A stretch of 64,000 nt of DNA from Fusobacterium varium (GCA_900637705.1 LR134390.1:1860001-1924000), one strand, 5' to 3'; shown: positions 45,679-57,540, numbered from the stretch's first letter. Numbers and translations are program-made. Notes: generated from the letters alone by a model not told the origin.

Positions 45679-47079
45679 ATGGCTAAAAATACTAACAATG
45701 TTGATACTAGTTACTACATACAGTTATATGAGATTCTTAAAACAGAAATAATAAAGAAAAATGCTCCCAACTCTAAGTTTTATTCTATAAGGCAAATTGG
45801 AATAAAATATAATACAAATATCAATACAGTTCTAAAAGTATTTAAAATGTTAGAAAGAGATGGATATATTTTTTCTGAAAAAGGAAAGGGTTTCTTTATA
45901 AAAGAACATTCTAATCTTTCTATAAGTGAGGAATTGGTTCCCATAATGGAAAGCTTTCATTATGGACAAACCAATACAGAAGGAATAAATTTTTCTAATG
46001 GAAGTCCTCCAAATGATTATTTTCCTGATAAAATATACCAAAAATTAATAGATAAAGCATTAAAAAATTACGGTTCCTCTCTATTAGGCTACCAAGATGT
46101 ACAAGGATTGGAAAGTCTTCGTATTCTTTTGGCTGATCATTTAGAAGAAAAAGATATTTTTGTTAATAAGGATAATATAATGATTACATCAGGAACTCAG
46201 CAGTCCTTAGTTATCTTGCTGAAAACTTTCAGTGGTTCATCTTTAAAAACTGTTGCTATATCCAGTCCTACATACCCCAATGCCCTAAATCTTCTAAAAG
46301 ATATGTGCAATATAAAAACTTTTGATTTAAAAAATGATGGCTGGAATTTAATAGAATTTGAAAAAGTTTTAAAAAAAGAAAGAATCCATTTTGTATATAT
46401 AATGACTAATTTTCAAAATCCTACTGGTATAAGCTGGTCAGAGGAAAAGAAGAAAAAACTTTTGAATCTTGCTCATAAATATAATTTTTATATCATTGAA
46501 GATGATTGTTTTTCTGAATTCTACTATACAAAAAGAGTTGAACCATTAAAAATATTAGATCAGACTGGAAATGAAAAAGTTATTTATATAAAAACCTATT
46601 CAAAAATTCTTATGCCTGCCATTGGACTTGCATATATGATTTTGCCCCCTGCTATTATGCAGAAAGCTATTTTAACTAAATATAGCCTAGACCATAGTAC
46701 TTCTGGATTAAATCAAAAAGTATTAGAATATTTTATCACTGATAAATACCTTGATAACCATGTGAAAAAATTAAAAAAAATATTTAAAGCTAAACATCAT
46801 AGAATTCTTGAATTATTATCTGAAGTTCCTCATATAACTATATTAAATAAGTCTAAAGGTGGATTTTTTATCTGGATACAATTAGCTGATTATATAAATG
46901 AAGAAAAGTTCTATTATAAATGTAAATTAAGAGGAGTTTCCATTCTTCCAGGTAATATTTTTTATCATGATAAACGTTCTTCTGGCAAAATAAGATTGAG
47001 TTTTATCTCTCCATCTTTAAAAGAATTAGAAGAGGGAATAGAAATTATGAAAGATATTTTAATTCATTGTGATTTTTAA
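45679..47079 (+). CDS. MocR-type transcriptional regulator (GntR wHTH plus aminotransferase domain)
   Basis: This 466-residue protein joins an N-terminal GntR winged helix (IQLYEILKTEIIKKNAPNSK, ...NTNINTVLKVFKMLERDGYI, residues ~13-65) to a fold-type I aminotransferase domain. PLP-site motifs are NFQNPTGISWS, IIEDDCFSEFYY and the lysine in YIKTYSKILMPAIG. MocR proteins sense PLP or an amino acid and act as activators. It is convergent with the tyrosine phenol-lyase gene, a PLP enzyme, so control of that operon or of B6 supply is plausible. GGGAGAG precedes the ATG. Confidence 0.9.
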   Translation: MAKNTNNVDTSYYIQLYEILKTEIIKKNAPNSKFYSIRQIGIKYNTNINTVLKVFKMLERDGYIFSEKGKGFFIKEHSNLSISEELVPIMESFHYGQTNTEGINFSNGSPPNDYFPDKIYQKLIDKALKNYGSSLLGYQDVQGLESLRILLADHLEEKDIFVNKDNIMITSGTQQSLVILLKTFSGSSLKTVAISSPTYPNALNLLKDMCNIKTFDLKNDGWNLIEFEKVLKKERIHFVYIMTNFQNPTGISWSEEKKKKLLNLAHKYNFYIIEDDCFSEFYYTKRVEPLKILDQTGNEKVIYIKTYSKILMPAIGLAYMILPPAIMQKAILTKYSLDHSTSGLNQKVLEYFITDKYLDNHVKKLKKIFKAKHHRILELLSEVPHITILNKSKGGFFIWIQLADYINEEKFYYKCKLRGVSILPGNIFYHDKRSSGKIRLSFISPSLKELEEGIEIMKDILIHCDF

Positions 47080-47106
47080 AACTGTCCAAACAAAAATCTC
47101 TAAAAG

Positions 47107-47160
47107 AAAGAAGCTGCCCAAATTAATGATTAAAAATCATCAACTTACAACAGCTTCTTT
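47107..47160. repeat. Cruciform repeat, copy 3 (bidirectional terminator)
   Basis: AAAGAAGCTG and CAGCTTCTTT outer arms (47107-47116 and 47151-47160) enclose AATGATTAAAAATCATCAAC, the same interior as the elements at 8907 and 12144. It lies exactly between the convergent MocR and tyrosine phenol-lyase genes and ends in a T run. Confidence 0.65.
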
Positions 47161-47187
47161 TTTATTTTATATATTTATAAGGTTATC

Positions 47188-48627
<1,440 letters not shown>

Positions 48628-48646
48628 CTATTTATAAACTAAATTT

Positions 48647-50194
48647 TTAAATTGTTTCCTGCAATTCCACTTCCTGCTCTATATCTGCTTCTTTATCCCT
48701 CTTTTTCATATAATTAAGTTCATAATCTCTTAATGAAGCTAATGCCTGTCCTGACAATGGGATTATAGCCATCATATTAAATACTGTCATCAATCCTACT
48801 CCTAAATCTCCAAGCTCCCATACAAATGTATATTGAGCAAGACCTCCTGCAAAAAGCATTCCCAAAGCAAATATTTTATACAAGTTCTGAGATTTCCAGT
48901 TATCTCCAAAAACATAAGCTACATTTCCTCTAGCATAGAACATTATTCCAAGGAAAGTACTGAAACTGAATAAAAATAGTATTACAGCTATAAATATTAC
49001 TCCTACCTGTCCTATGTGATGATTCATTGCTGCTTGTAAAAGATCCATTCCCATTAATCCTTTTGTTACACTTTCAGGTGCAAGTAGCATTATGAAAGCT
49101 GAACAACTACATATCATTAATGTATCTATAAATACTCCTAAAGCTTGTATCAAACCTTGTTTTACTGGGTGAGCAACATCTGCTGCAGCTGCTGCACATG
49201 GTGCTGAACCTGACCCAGCCTCATTAGAAAACAGTCCTCTTTTTACTCCTTGCATCAATATAGCTCCAAACCCTCCAGCTACTGCCTGTCTAAATCCGAA
49301 AGCTTGTATAAATATATTTTCAAACATTTGAGGTAAAAGCCCTATATTTTTTATAATTATAAACAATGTTACTGAAAAATATAGAATTGCCATTGCAGGA
49401 ACTACTTTATTAAGTACATCTACTATTCCGGCATTTTTGAATAAAACTATTCCAGATATAACTACTAAAGCTATTGTTGTGTATAGTGGTGGAAAATTAA
49501 AAGCATTTGCAAAGGATTGAGTTACTGAATTGGCAATAACTTGGCTTATTCCTGCCCAGCAAAGTAATCCTGATAAAGCAAATAATACACCTAAAAGTCT
49601 AAACCTAGTCCCTCTTGTATAATATTTTTTTCCATCTATTGATACATACTTTGAAGTCCCTTTGATATCATCAATGTATTCATCTTCTTCTTTTACCCAA
49701 GTTATTATTCTCATTCTATCCATGAAGTAAGCAGGTCCTCCTCTAAAACCTCCATACAGTGGATCTTTTTCTTTATATATTTGAGCCAGTGTTGATTCTA
49801 TAAAAGCACTTGAAGCTCCTATGAGTGCTGCCAGCCACATCCAAAATATTGCTCCAGGTCCTCCAAAAGAAATCGCAGCTACCACTCCTGCCAGATTTCC
49901 CATACCTACTCTTGAAGCTGTAGCAATAAACAAAGCTTGTAAACCAGATATTGAATCTTTATTGTCAGAACTTTTAGGTTCTAATACACACTTTATCATT
50001 TCTGGAAATAATCTAAATGGAAGAAATTTTGTTTTTAAAGTAAAATATATTCCTACTGGAATGAGTATAACTACTAATAGACTAAGCTCTACTATAGTTT
50101 CTCCAACATTTACTGTTATAAGTTTCCCCCATAACAATCCATTTAATGAAAGTACCATATTCTTAAGCGAGCCAATTAAACTTTCAAACATCAA
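48647..50194 (-). CDS. Sodium:amino acid symporter, AGCS (alanine/glycine) family
   Basis: This 515-residue transporter has 10-12 helices and the AGCS signatures GMGNLAGVVAAISFGGPGAIFWMW, the FRGGPAYFM loop and FSNEAGSGSAPCAAAA. Members import alanine or glycine with sodium. The operon with tyrosine phenol-lyase suggests tyrosine or serine as substrate here, which is inference. The family insertion around residues 160-200 is slightly longer than usual. It is the first gene of the unit. Confidence 0.9.
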   Translation of the reverse strand: MMFESLIGSLKNMVLSLNGLLWGKLITVNVGETIVELSLLVVILIPVGIYFTLKTKFLPFRLFPEMIKCVLEPKSSDNKDSISGLQALFIATASRVGMGNLAGVVAAISFGGPGAIFWMWLAALIGASSAFIESTLAQIYKEKDPLYGGFRGGPAYFMDRMRIITWVKEEDEYIDDIKGTSKYVSIDGKKYYTRGTRFRLLGVLFALSGLLCWAGISQVIANSVTQSFANAFNFPPLYTTIALVVISGIVLFKNAGIVDVLNKVVPAMAILYFSVTLFIIIKNIGLLPQMFENIFIQAFGFRQAVAGGFGAILMQGVKRGLFSNEAGSGSAPCAAAAADVAHPVKQGLIQALGVFIDTLMICSCSAFIMLLAPESVTKGLMGMDLLQAAMNHHIGQVGVIFIAVILFLFSFSTFLGIMFYARGNVAYVFGDNWKSQNLYKIFALGMLFAGGLAQYTFVWELGDLGVGLMTVFNMMAIIPLSGQALASLRDYELNYMKKRDKEADIEQEVELQETI

Positions 50195-50597
50195 TACACC
50201 TCCTAATTTTTTTTACTCTATAGTTATTTTTTCTTTTTTATTAAGAAAAAGTTAGATACCTTTCAGTTATGATCTATACTATCGGTAATTTTCAGAAAGT
50301 CTATGGTGTAATTTTTTATTTTTATTTCTCTTTATCTTTCTCTTCTTGATATTAGTTTAGTATAAAAATAGAATCTTTACAACCGTTTCAAAACAAAACT
50401 GTTATATAACAACATATTTTTTTCTAAAGTTGCTTTTTAACGTATTTCTAAGAGGATACATCACTAATTTTTCTTCAACTGTTTGTAAAAATGAGCCAAT
50501 TTTTCAATTATGTGTTACTTACATTTTATCTTCTTTTTCTTTTATTTTAGAGAGTTTCAACAGTTTTAGCTCTTTTTTTTAACTTTTCATTTTCATA
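50195..50597 (-). promoter_or_regulatory. Upstream region of the symporter-tpl operon
   Basis: This ~400-base gap has no gene. On the reverse strand it holds weak promoter candidates only (for example TTGTAA, 17 bases, TAAACT around 50350-50385) and the palindrome GTTATATAAC at 50401-50410. The length is generous for a single promoter and fits regulator binding, perhaps by the MocR protein. I cannot point to a specific operator. Confidence 0.3.
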
Positions 50598-50632
50598 AAA
50601 AAAACTGCCCCTTTTCTTAGGAACAGTTTTTA
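50598..50632 (-). terminator. Terminator after glpX
   Basis: AAAACTG (50601-50607) pairs with CAGTTTT (50624-50630). On the reverse strand the stem is followed by eight T, ten bases past the glpX stop. Confidence 0.8.
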
Positions 50633-50641
50633 TTATTTTTA

Positions 50642-51691
50642 TTATTTTACTAAATGAGCTATCTTATCATCTTTAAAATCTAAGTTATGTACAGAATTTA
50701 TATATCTTACAGTCTTACTTTTTCCTCTTACCACAAGTGTCTGTGTTCTAGCTATATTTCCTTTTCTTTTAATTCCTTCCAAAAGATCTCCACTAGTTAT
50801 TCCAGTTGCTGAGAATATAACTTCATCATCTTTTACAAGATCATTCATTGTAAGAACTTCTCCAACATTAAGCCCCATATTTTCACATCTAGTTTTTTCA
50901 AAATTAGAGATTTTATCATTTTCAAGAGTTACACCCTTTACTTCGCTTCTTAACTTTAATCTTGCCTGCATATCTCCACCTAAGGCTCTTATTACAGCTG
51001 CTGAAATAACTCCTTCTGGAGCTCCTCCAATACCATACAGCATATCTACATCTGAGTCCACTATACAAGTTAAAATAGATCCAGCTACATCGCCATCTGG
51101 CAGAGCATAAACTTTTATACCAAGTTTCTGAAGATCCTTTATAATTTGAGTATGTCTTGGTTTATCAAGAACTACTATCATAAGTTCACTCAACTCTTTA
51201 TTTAATGCTTTTGCTACACTATGAATATTTTCCATTAAAGGTTTATTTAAATCTATTGCTCCCTTTGCTTCAGGACCAACTATCAATTTTTCCATATACA
51301 TATCTGGAGCTTTCAAGAAACTTCCTTTATTTGCAACAGCTAGAACAGTTATAGCATTAGCCTGCCCTTGAGCAGTCATTCTTGTTCCTTCTACAGGATC
51401 TACAGCTATGTCAACTGGTGAACAATAATCATCTTCTGGCTCACCTTCTTCTTCATATTTATGATAAGCTCTACCTACTTTTTCACCTATATACAGCATA
51501 GGAGCTTCATCAATTTCTCCTTCTCCTATTACTATTTCTCCATCAATAGCTATTCTATTCAGCATAGTCCTCATGGCATCTACTGCTGCCTGATCAGCAG
51601 CTTCTTTATTACCTCTTCCTACCCATTTGTAAGCTGCTAATGCTGCTGCTTCTGTCACTCTGGCAAATTCCAGTGCTAATTCTCTTTTCAT
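50642..51691 (-). CDS. glpX: Class II fructose-1,6-bisphosphatase
   Basis: This 349-residue enzyme matches GlpX: EFARVTEAAALAAYKWVGRG near the start, GEIVIGEGEIDEAPML, the metal site AVDPVEGTRMTAQGQ, and DMLYGIGGAPEGVISAAVIR. It dephosphorylates fructose-1,6-bisphosphate in gluconeogenesis, needing divalent metal. It is the last gene of the cell-wall and replication operon starting near 56969, nine bases after the FtsB-like gene, and is followed by a strong terminator. Confidence 0.95.
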   Translation of the reverse strand: MKRELALEFARVTEAAALAAYKWVGRGNKEAADQAAVDAMRTMLNRIAIDGEIVIGEGEIDEAPMLYIGEKVGRAYHKYEEEGEPEDDYCSPVDIAVDPVEGTRMTAQGQANAITVLAVANKGSFLKAPDMYMEKLIVGPEAKGAIDLNKPLMENIHSVAKALNKELSELMIVVLDKPRHTQIIKDLQKLGIKVYALPDGDVAGSILTCIVDSDVDMLYGIGGAPEGVISAAVIRALGGDMQARLKLRSEVKGVTLENDKISNFEKTRCENMGLNVGEVLTMNDLVKDDEVIFSATGITSGDLLEGIKRKGNIARTQTLVVRGKSKTVRYINSVHNLDFKDDKIAHLVK

Positions 51692-51699
51692 CTCTCCTC

Positions 51700-51981
51700 C
51701 TACTTTTTGTCGATTAATCTATAGATTTCTTCTCCCTCTTTGACCATTTGCAATTCATCACGGGAAATTTTTTCTCTATAAAATTCATCTTTAAGTTCTT
51801 CGATACGTTTATTATACTCTTCTATTTTATTTTTCTCCAGCTCTATTTTATTTAAAAGCTGTTTTTTTTCGTTTTTAAGCTTATTTACTTTTATATAACT
51901 TCTGTATATTTGTGGTACAAATACATATAGAACTATAGCAAGTATTATCCAACAGCTTAATTTTCCTTTATCTACTGCCAT
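51700..51981 (-). CDS. FtsB/DivIC-like septum formation initiator
   Basis: This 93-residue bitopic protein has a short cytoplasmic tail, one membrane helix (CWIILAIVLYVFVPQIY, ~10-26) and a coiled coil (about 30-68, KLKNEKKQLLNKIELEKNKI), followed by a conserved-looking end RDELQMVKEGEEIYRLIDKK. That is the layout of FtsB/DivIC, which link FtsL and FtsQ in the division complex. Lying in an operon with a division-type penicillin-binding protein supports the call. Confidence 0.8.
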   Translation of the reverse strand: MAVDKGKLSCWIILAIVLYVFVPQIYRSYIKVNKLKNEKKQLLNKIELEKNKIEEYNKRIEELKDEFYREKISRDELQMVKEGEEIYRLIDKK

Positions 51982-51992
51982 ATTGCAGCTCC

Positions 51993-52513
51993 TTATTCAG
52001 CACTTGGCCCTTTTAATGTTTCTTTTTTAAGAGCCTGTAATTTTTTAGTTACCATTCTCTTAGCCATAGGAGATATTCTATCTACAAATAATACAGCTTC
52101 TAAATGATCAAATTCATGCTGCATAACTATTGCAGGAAAACCTTCTAACTCTTCAGTTATCTTTTCTCCTTTTTCATTTAAATAATCTACCTTTATTTTT
52201 GCTACTCTTTCAACTTTTTTATATATTCCAGGAATACTTAAACACCCTTCTTCCCAATCTATTTTTTCTTCAGTTAAAGGAGTAATTACAGGATTTATTA
52301 CTTTTCTAAGCTCTTCTCCCTCTCCTGTCCAATCTAATACAAGCATTCTTTTACTAATTCCTACTTGAGGAGCTGCAAGTCCTACTCCTTTTTTATCATA
52401 CATAGTTTCAACCATATTCTGCAATATCTCTCTTATATTGTCATCTACAGTTTCTACTTCTACAGTTTTTTCCCTCAGTACTGGATCACCGTATTTTTTA
52501 TTTCGTATATCAC
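51993..52513 (-). CDS. def: Peptide deformylase (frame break in the first codons)
   Basis: All motifs of peptide deformylase are present: GVGLAAPQVG, EGCLSIPG (metal cysteine) and HEFDHLEAVLFVD (metal histidines). It removes the formyl group from nascent proteins. The natural start is GTG 52513 (MIYEIKKYGDPVLREK after one added base), with AGAGGTGA nine bases upstream. The six-T run at 52494-52499 has lost a base, so a raw reading gives the unlikely N-terminus MRRKSDIRNKKYG from 52526. Intact length is ~174 residues. Confidence 0.92.
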
Positions 52514-52534
52514 TTTTTCTTCTCACCTCTATTG

Positions 52535-54856
52535 TTAAATTAAATTTATTGGATCTACATCAACAACTATTCTAAAATCATCTGATTTTTTATAATCTGT
52601 CAGTTTTTTATTTAGTTTTCTTTTGAAGATACTGATATTTTTTTTGCTTCCTTTTATAAAAATATTATATCTAAATCTATCTTTTACCCTATATACAAGA
52701 CTTCTCATCGGACCATACATTTCCACATTTTCATCTTCTATATTCTTAAAAAATTCTTTGACAAATATTTCTAATTCTTTTTCTTTTCTAGAAGATATTC
52801 CTATATTAATAGTTTTTGAAAAAGGTGGATACTCTAATAATTCTCTATTAGATATTTCTTCTGAATAGAACTTATTATAATCACTTTTTTCTATTGCTCT
52901 AAAAGTATAATTTTCAGGCTGATAAGTTTGTACTATAACCTTTCCTTTTTTCTCTCCTCTTCCTGCCCTTCCAGACACCTGTGTTACAAGCTGAAAAGTT
53001 TTTTCTCCTGCTCTAAAATCGGGAAAATTCAGAATTGTATCAGCATTTATAACTCCTACCAAAGTTACATTGGGAAAATGTAATCCCTTGGATATCATCT
53101 GTGTCCCTATCATTATATCATATTTTTTATCTAAAAAATCAAAATACATTTTTTCATAAAAGTCTTTATTTTTAGAGCTTTCAGAATCTACTCTTATTAT
53201 TCTTACATCAAAATATTTTTTTATTTCCTCTTCTACCCTTTCTACCCCTTTTCCACTATGAAGTAGATTGGTGCTTCCACACTTGCTACAATGACCAGTG
53301 TACTTTCTTGTCTGCCCACAATAGTTGCATTTTAAAATTCCCTGACTTGCATAATAACTACTTTTAATAGAGCAATGTGTACATTCTTCCACATGACCAC
53401 AGTCTTTACACTGAATATATGTAGAATACCCTTTTCTATTTAACAGCAATATAACTTGCTCTCCTTTTAAAAGAGTTATTTTAATCTCATCTAAAAGTTT
53501 TTTACTAAAATAAAGGTCTTCTTCCTTTTTCATATCTACAATTTCTATTTCTGGCAGTATTGAATTATTATATCTTGAATCCATAGTTACCAAAGTATAT
53601 ATACCCTTTTCAGCATAATAAGAACTTTCTATTGATGGAGTTGCTGATCCTAAAATCAATTTTGCCCCTTCAAGCTCAGTTCTTTTTATAGCAACATATT
53701 TAGCATTATACCTAGGATTACTATCCTGTTTATATGTTGTTTCATGTTCCTCATCCAGTATTATATATTCTAAATTTTCTACTGGAGCAAAGATAGCAGA
53801 TCTCACTCCAAGAACTATTTTTTTATTTCCAGAATATATATTATACCATTCATCTGCTCTTTCTCTATTTGTAAGCCTGCTGTGGAGTATAGCTATGTTT
53901 TCCCTGAATTCATTTCTAAATCTATTTATCATCTGTGGTGTAAGAGATATTTCAGGAACAAGAAATATACTTCCCTTTCCATTTTTAAAAGCTTCTTTTA
54001 TAAGCTCAATATACACCTCTGTTTTCCCCGAACCTGTTATTCCTTTTAACAGATAATATTTATTATCTCCATTTTTTATAATCTCTTTTGCTTTTTCCTG
54101 CTCTTCATTAAGTACTACATTTTTCTCAGATACTTCCTCTGATATCTCGTGAATCTCTCTTTGATTTTCATCTTCTTTTATGTTTTTTTTCAAAATCAAA
54201 AGTTTTTCTCTGATTAATTTATTTATAAGTTCTTTTGAAAATTTACTTTCTAAATTTTTCTTTTGAACTTCCTCTTTTTTTTGAAAATATACTACTGCAT
54301 CTTCAAATTTTTCTTTCAAATTTGAAAAATCAAAGTCATAATTTAATTTGACACTTCCCTTTTCATTAAAAAGAATAGTATCTGCAATCATCTCATTTAT
54401 TATCTCTTTGGTAAATTTTTTATTAAGTGTAGCTTTAGTTATAGTTATTCTATCCTTAAAAAAATCTATAAATTCCTTAGAATAAATTTTTTCTGCTTCA
54501 TCTTTAAAAATATTTTTAATATCTGAAAGAACATAGACTGAATCATATTTGACTTTTAAATCACTGGGAACAGCTGCACTTATTACCTGTTCATAGCTAC
54601 TCATATAATATGTCTTTATCCACCTGAGAAGTTTTATAAAATTCTCTGACAATTTTATTTCATTTTCCAATCGAGATTTTATAGGAAGAACTTTAAATGT
54701 TATATTTTCAGAATTATCTTCAGCTATAATCAAACCTGATTTATCTCTATTTCTAAAAGAAACAACTACTCTATCTCCTATCTCATATTCTTCATTCTCA
54801 TCTAAATAAGTATAAAGGGACTGGGTGTTGTCTACATATATTTTAAAATATCTCAT
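52535..54856 (-). CDS. priA: Primosomal replication restart helicase PriA
   Basis: From ATG 54856 (GGAGTTG upstream) the protein has 773 residues. The N-terminal DNA-binding domain is followed by a helicase core with Walker A GITGSGKTEVY, the DEEH box in IILDEEHETTYK, and LGSATPSIES. Eight cysteines form two zinc knuckles (CKDCGHVEECTHCS, CNYCGQ...CSKCGS), and motif VI is TQVSGRAGRGEKKG. It reloads the replisome at stalled forks. It sits between the penicillin-binding protein and deformylase genes with only a few bases between. Confidence 0.95.
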   Translation of the reverse strand: MRYFKIYVDNTQSLYTYLDENEEYEIGDRVVVSFRNRDKSGLIIAEDNSENITFKVLPIKSRLENEIKLSENFIKLLRWIKTYYMSSYEQVISAAVPSDLKVKYDSVYVLSDIKNIFKDEAEKIYSKEFIDFFKDRITITKATLNKKFTKEIINEMIADTILFNEKGSVKLNYDFDFSNLKEKFEDAVVYFQKKEEVQKKNLESKFSKELINKLIREKLLILKKNIKEDENQREIHEISEEVSEKNVVLNEEQEKAKEIIKNGDNKYYLLKGITGSGKTEVYIELIKEAFKNGKGSIFLVPEISLTPQMINRFRNEFRENIAILHSRLTNRERADEWYNIYSGNKKIVLGVRSAIFAPVENLEYIILDEEHETTYKQDSNPRYNAKYVAIKRTELEGAKLILGSATPSIESSYYAEKGIYTLVTMDSRYNNSILPEIEIVDMKKEEDLYFSKKLLDEIKITLLKGEQVILLLNRKGYSTYIQCKDCGHVEECTHCSIKSSYYASQGILKCNYCGQTRKYTGHCSKCGSTNLLHSGKGVERVEEEIKKYFDVRIIRVDSESSKNKDFYEKMYFDFLDKKYDIMIGTQMISKGLHFPNVTLVGVINADTILNFPDFRAGEKTFQLVTQVSGRAGRGEKKGKVIVQTYQPENYTFRAIEKSDYNKFYSEEISNRELLEYPPFSKTINIGISSRKEKELEIFVKEFFKNIEDENVEMYGPMRSLVYRVKDRFRYNIFIKGSKKNISIFKRKLNKKLTDYKKSDDFRIVVDVDPINLI

Positions 54857-54865
54857 AATCAACTC

Positions 54866-56826
54866 CTATTTTAACTGTACCTCTATACTAGTTACTCCCT
54901 CTAAGGAAGTTCCGGCTTTCGGCTTCTGACTTTCTACCAACCCTTTTCCCACAATTCTTACATCTATATCTGCATTTTTAAATATATAAATTACATCTTT
55001 AGGGCTTAATCCTGTAAGATCAGGCATTTCTACTTTTACTTCTTCATTATTACGCTTCATATTTTCAAAATTTTTAATTTCAGATATTTTAGCAATGTCC
55101 TGTGACAAAATATTTTTATTTTTTGTTATCCTTTTAACTATTTCACCAAATACTGGAGCAGCTGTAGCACCACCATATTTTTCAAATACAGTTTCTCCCT
55201 TAGGTTTCATAAACATAACAAGTACTACATATTTAGGTTTATCTGCTGGGAAGAACCCTATAAAAGAAGCTAGATAATCACTTTTTAAATATCCACCCTT
55301 TGTACTTAACTGAGCAGTTCCAGTTTTCCCCCCAACTCTATAACCTTCTACATCTCCTTTTTTAGCAGTTCCATCTCTCACTACATTTTCAAGTATATCC
55401 CTCATTTCTCTAGAAACCTCTGGAGATATCACCTGTCTTACTGGTGTAGGAAGATTTCTTCTTATCACAACATTATTATCATCTGTTACTTTCTCTACTA
55501 AATAAGGCTTATACAAAATCCCGCCATTAATAACAGCAGAAAAAGCTGTTGCTAATTGTATCGGACTTACTACTATTCCTTGACCAAAAGACATTGTACT
55601 TTTTTCAGCTTATCCCATCTTTTATATGGAGTAGTGTATGGTTTTATTTCTCCCGGAAAATCGACTCCTGTTCTATCATATAAGCCAAAATTTCTCAGAT
55701 ATTCTTCATAAATTTTTCAGTAAATGTATCTCCTATTAATACCATACCAACATTACTTGATTTTTTAATACCTCTTCAGTTGTTAATATCCCTTTTGTAC
55801 TTCTGCTGCTTTCTTTTATTGTATGATTATATTTTCTTATTGTTCCATCCATTACATCAAATTTAGTATTTCTTTTTATAAGTCCCTCATTAAGAGCAGA
55901 AGCCACTATAATAGGTTTAAAAGTTGACCCAGGCTCAAATTGATCTTGAAAAACTGGATTTCTTAAAGCTCTCCTCTTTCGAGTATATGCTGCTGTTGCT
56001 AATATTTTCCCAGTATTAGGATCCATAATTATTCCATATGCTTCATCAGAGTTTGAAGATTGAAATTTTTTCTTTACTTCATCATTGAGTATAAATTGAA
56101 GATCATTGTCTATTGTCATATAAACATTTCTTCCATTTAAATTTGTTCTTATTTCATCTTTTGATGTAGGTATTCTTATTCCTCTATTTCTAGTATATGG
56201 ATTTTTTCTTTCAACAGTTTTTTCTTTAAGATACTTTTCATATTGCTTCTCTATTCCAAATACCCCAGTTTTTACATCTTTTGAAGTTGCAGTATACCCA
56301 ATTAGTCCTACCAAATCACTATATATATCTTTTTATAATAAGTTCTTTCTATGTTTTTCCTATAGAACATCTCATTTGTATTTAATTTATACTTCTTTAA
56401 TATCTCATCAATTTCAGCTTTTTCTATTTCATCAAGATTTTTAGCTATAATCTTATATTTCTTTTTAGTTTTATACCCTTCATCTAATTCCTTTAAAAGT
56501 TTTTATTATTTATTTTTATATATGATTTTTTAGCTATTTCCTCAAATGCTTTCAATATCTCTGGCTTTTCATATATTCTGCTTGGGTCTATTATCAAATC
56601 ATAAATACTTTTATTGAAAGCCAGACTTTTTCCATTGCTGTCATAAATGCTTCCTCTATTTCCTGAATTCTTATTTATGGTCATAGTCTGATTATTTACT
56701 TTTTCTACATACATGGCACTATCAAATATCTGCACCTGTATCAGTCTAAAAATATAAGCATAAAGCAGAATAATATTATATTTGATGAAATCAAAGCTCT
56801 CTTATTAAAAAATTGGTTGTTTCCAT
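54866..56826 (-). pseudogene. PASTA-containing penicillin-binding protein (FtsI/SpoVD type), about seven frame breaks
   Basis: Starting at ATG 56826, single added bases in the runs 56807-56812, 56748-56752, 56500-56504, 56330-56334, 55761-55766, 55713-55717 and 55600-55605 give one ~650-residue protein. It has one membrane helix (SSNIILFCFMLIFFRLIQVQ), a dimerisation domain and a transpeptidase with the active serine in FEPGSTFKPI, the S-x-N motif in KKSSNVGM and KTGTAQ. One PASTA domain is at the end (VEMPDLTGLSPKDVIYIFKN). It would crosslink septal peptidoglycan. All breaks are single-base losses in homopolymers, hence probably sequence errors. Confidence 0.88.
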
Positions 56827-56837
56827 TTCTTCTCTTT

Positions 56838-56969
56838 TTAGAAAAATATACAAAAAATAAAAAATAAAAGAACTGTAAAACAAGTAAACATATATAATTT
56901 ATAGTAAATACTTGCTCCTATCCCAATGAGATTTAAAAATAAGATAAAAGCTTTTAATTTTCTAAGCAC
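56838..56969 (-). CDS. Small membrane protein ahead of the penicillin-binding protein
   Basis: A GTG at 56969 follows AGGAGGAAAAGC, an excellent ribosome site, and opens 43 codons to TAA 56838: MLRKLKAFILFLNLIGIGAS, then YYKLYMFTCFTVLLFFIFCI. The product is two hydrophobic helices with a basic N-terminus. It ends 12 bases before the penicillin-binding protein start, where FtsL often lies, but it has no coiled coil. Function unknown; a small divisome or wall-synthesis subunit is a guess. Confidence 0.55.
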   Translation of the reverse strand: MLRKLKAFILFLNLIGIGASIYYKLYMFTCFTVLLFFIFCIFF

Positions 56970-57002
56970 GCTTTTCCTCCTGCATATTATCCTTACCTTA
57001 CA

Positions 57003-57031
57003 ATTATATCAAAAATTTTGAAATCTTGTTA
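57003..57031 (-). promoter_or_regulatory. Predicted promoter of the wall-synthesis operon
   Basis: On the reverse strand an extended -10 box TTGATATAAT (TATAAT at 57003-57008) lies about 35 bases before the small membrane protein start. The -35 region (TAACAA) is weak, as is common with extended -10 promoters. Confidence 0.45.
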
Positions 57032-57540
57032 TAACTTTTTTATATTTTATTCTCTCTAATACTTCTGACTTCTCATAAAATTTCTTTTAAAAAATAGAAT
57101 TTTTTTAATTGTACCTGAGTAATATATTATATCATACAACTCCACCATATGCTCAAAAGAAGAAAGAAAAATATTTCATTATGAGAATTATCTATAAATT
57201 AAAGAAATAAAAAATACAGATTTAATAAATGGAAAATATATTCAAAATGCTACAATACTTTACTAAAAGAAAAATATAATTATCATCAGGGAAATAACAG
57301 ATTTTATCCATAGAAATAAATTTAATAAAATTTATTTCTCAGATAAATACCATCTTGTAACTATTTTCTCTACAGAAAATATCATGTAATTCCACATAAA
57401 ATTAAAAGTATAATTTTTTTAAAATCTTGAATAATCCCAAACCTTTAATTTTAAACATTAAAATTCCAATCAACAGAATAACCACTGGAAAATAAATAAA
57501 GGAGAAGCCTCTCTGCTCCCCCTTTTCATTTAAAAATAAT
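57032..57540. other. Gene-free stretch with a perfect inverted repeat
   Basis: No coding frame is convincing here. AGAAATAAATTT and AAATTTATTTCT (57312-57323 and 57328-57339) are perfect 12-bp arms around AATA. A weaker GGAG/CTCC hairpin at about 57500-57523 may terminate the reverse-strand gene ending at 57541. Confidence 0.4.
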
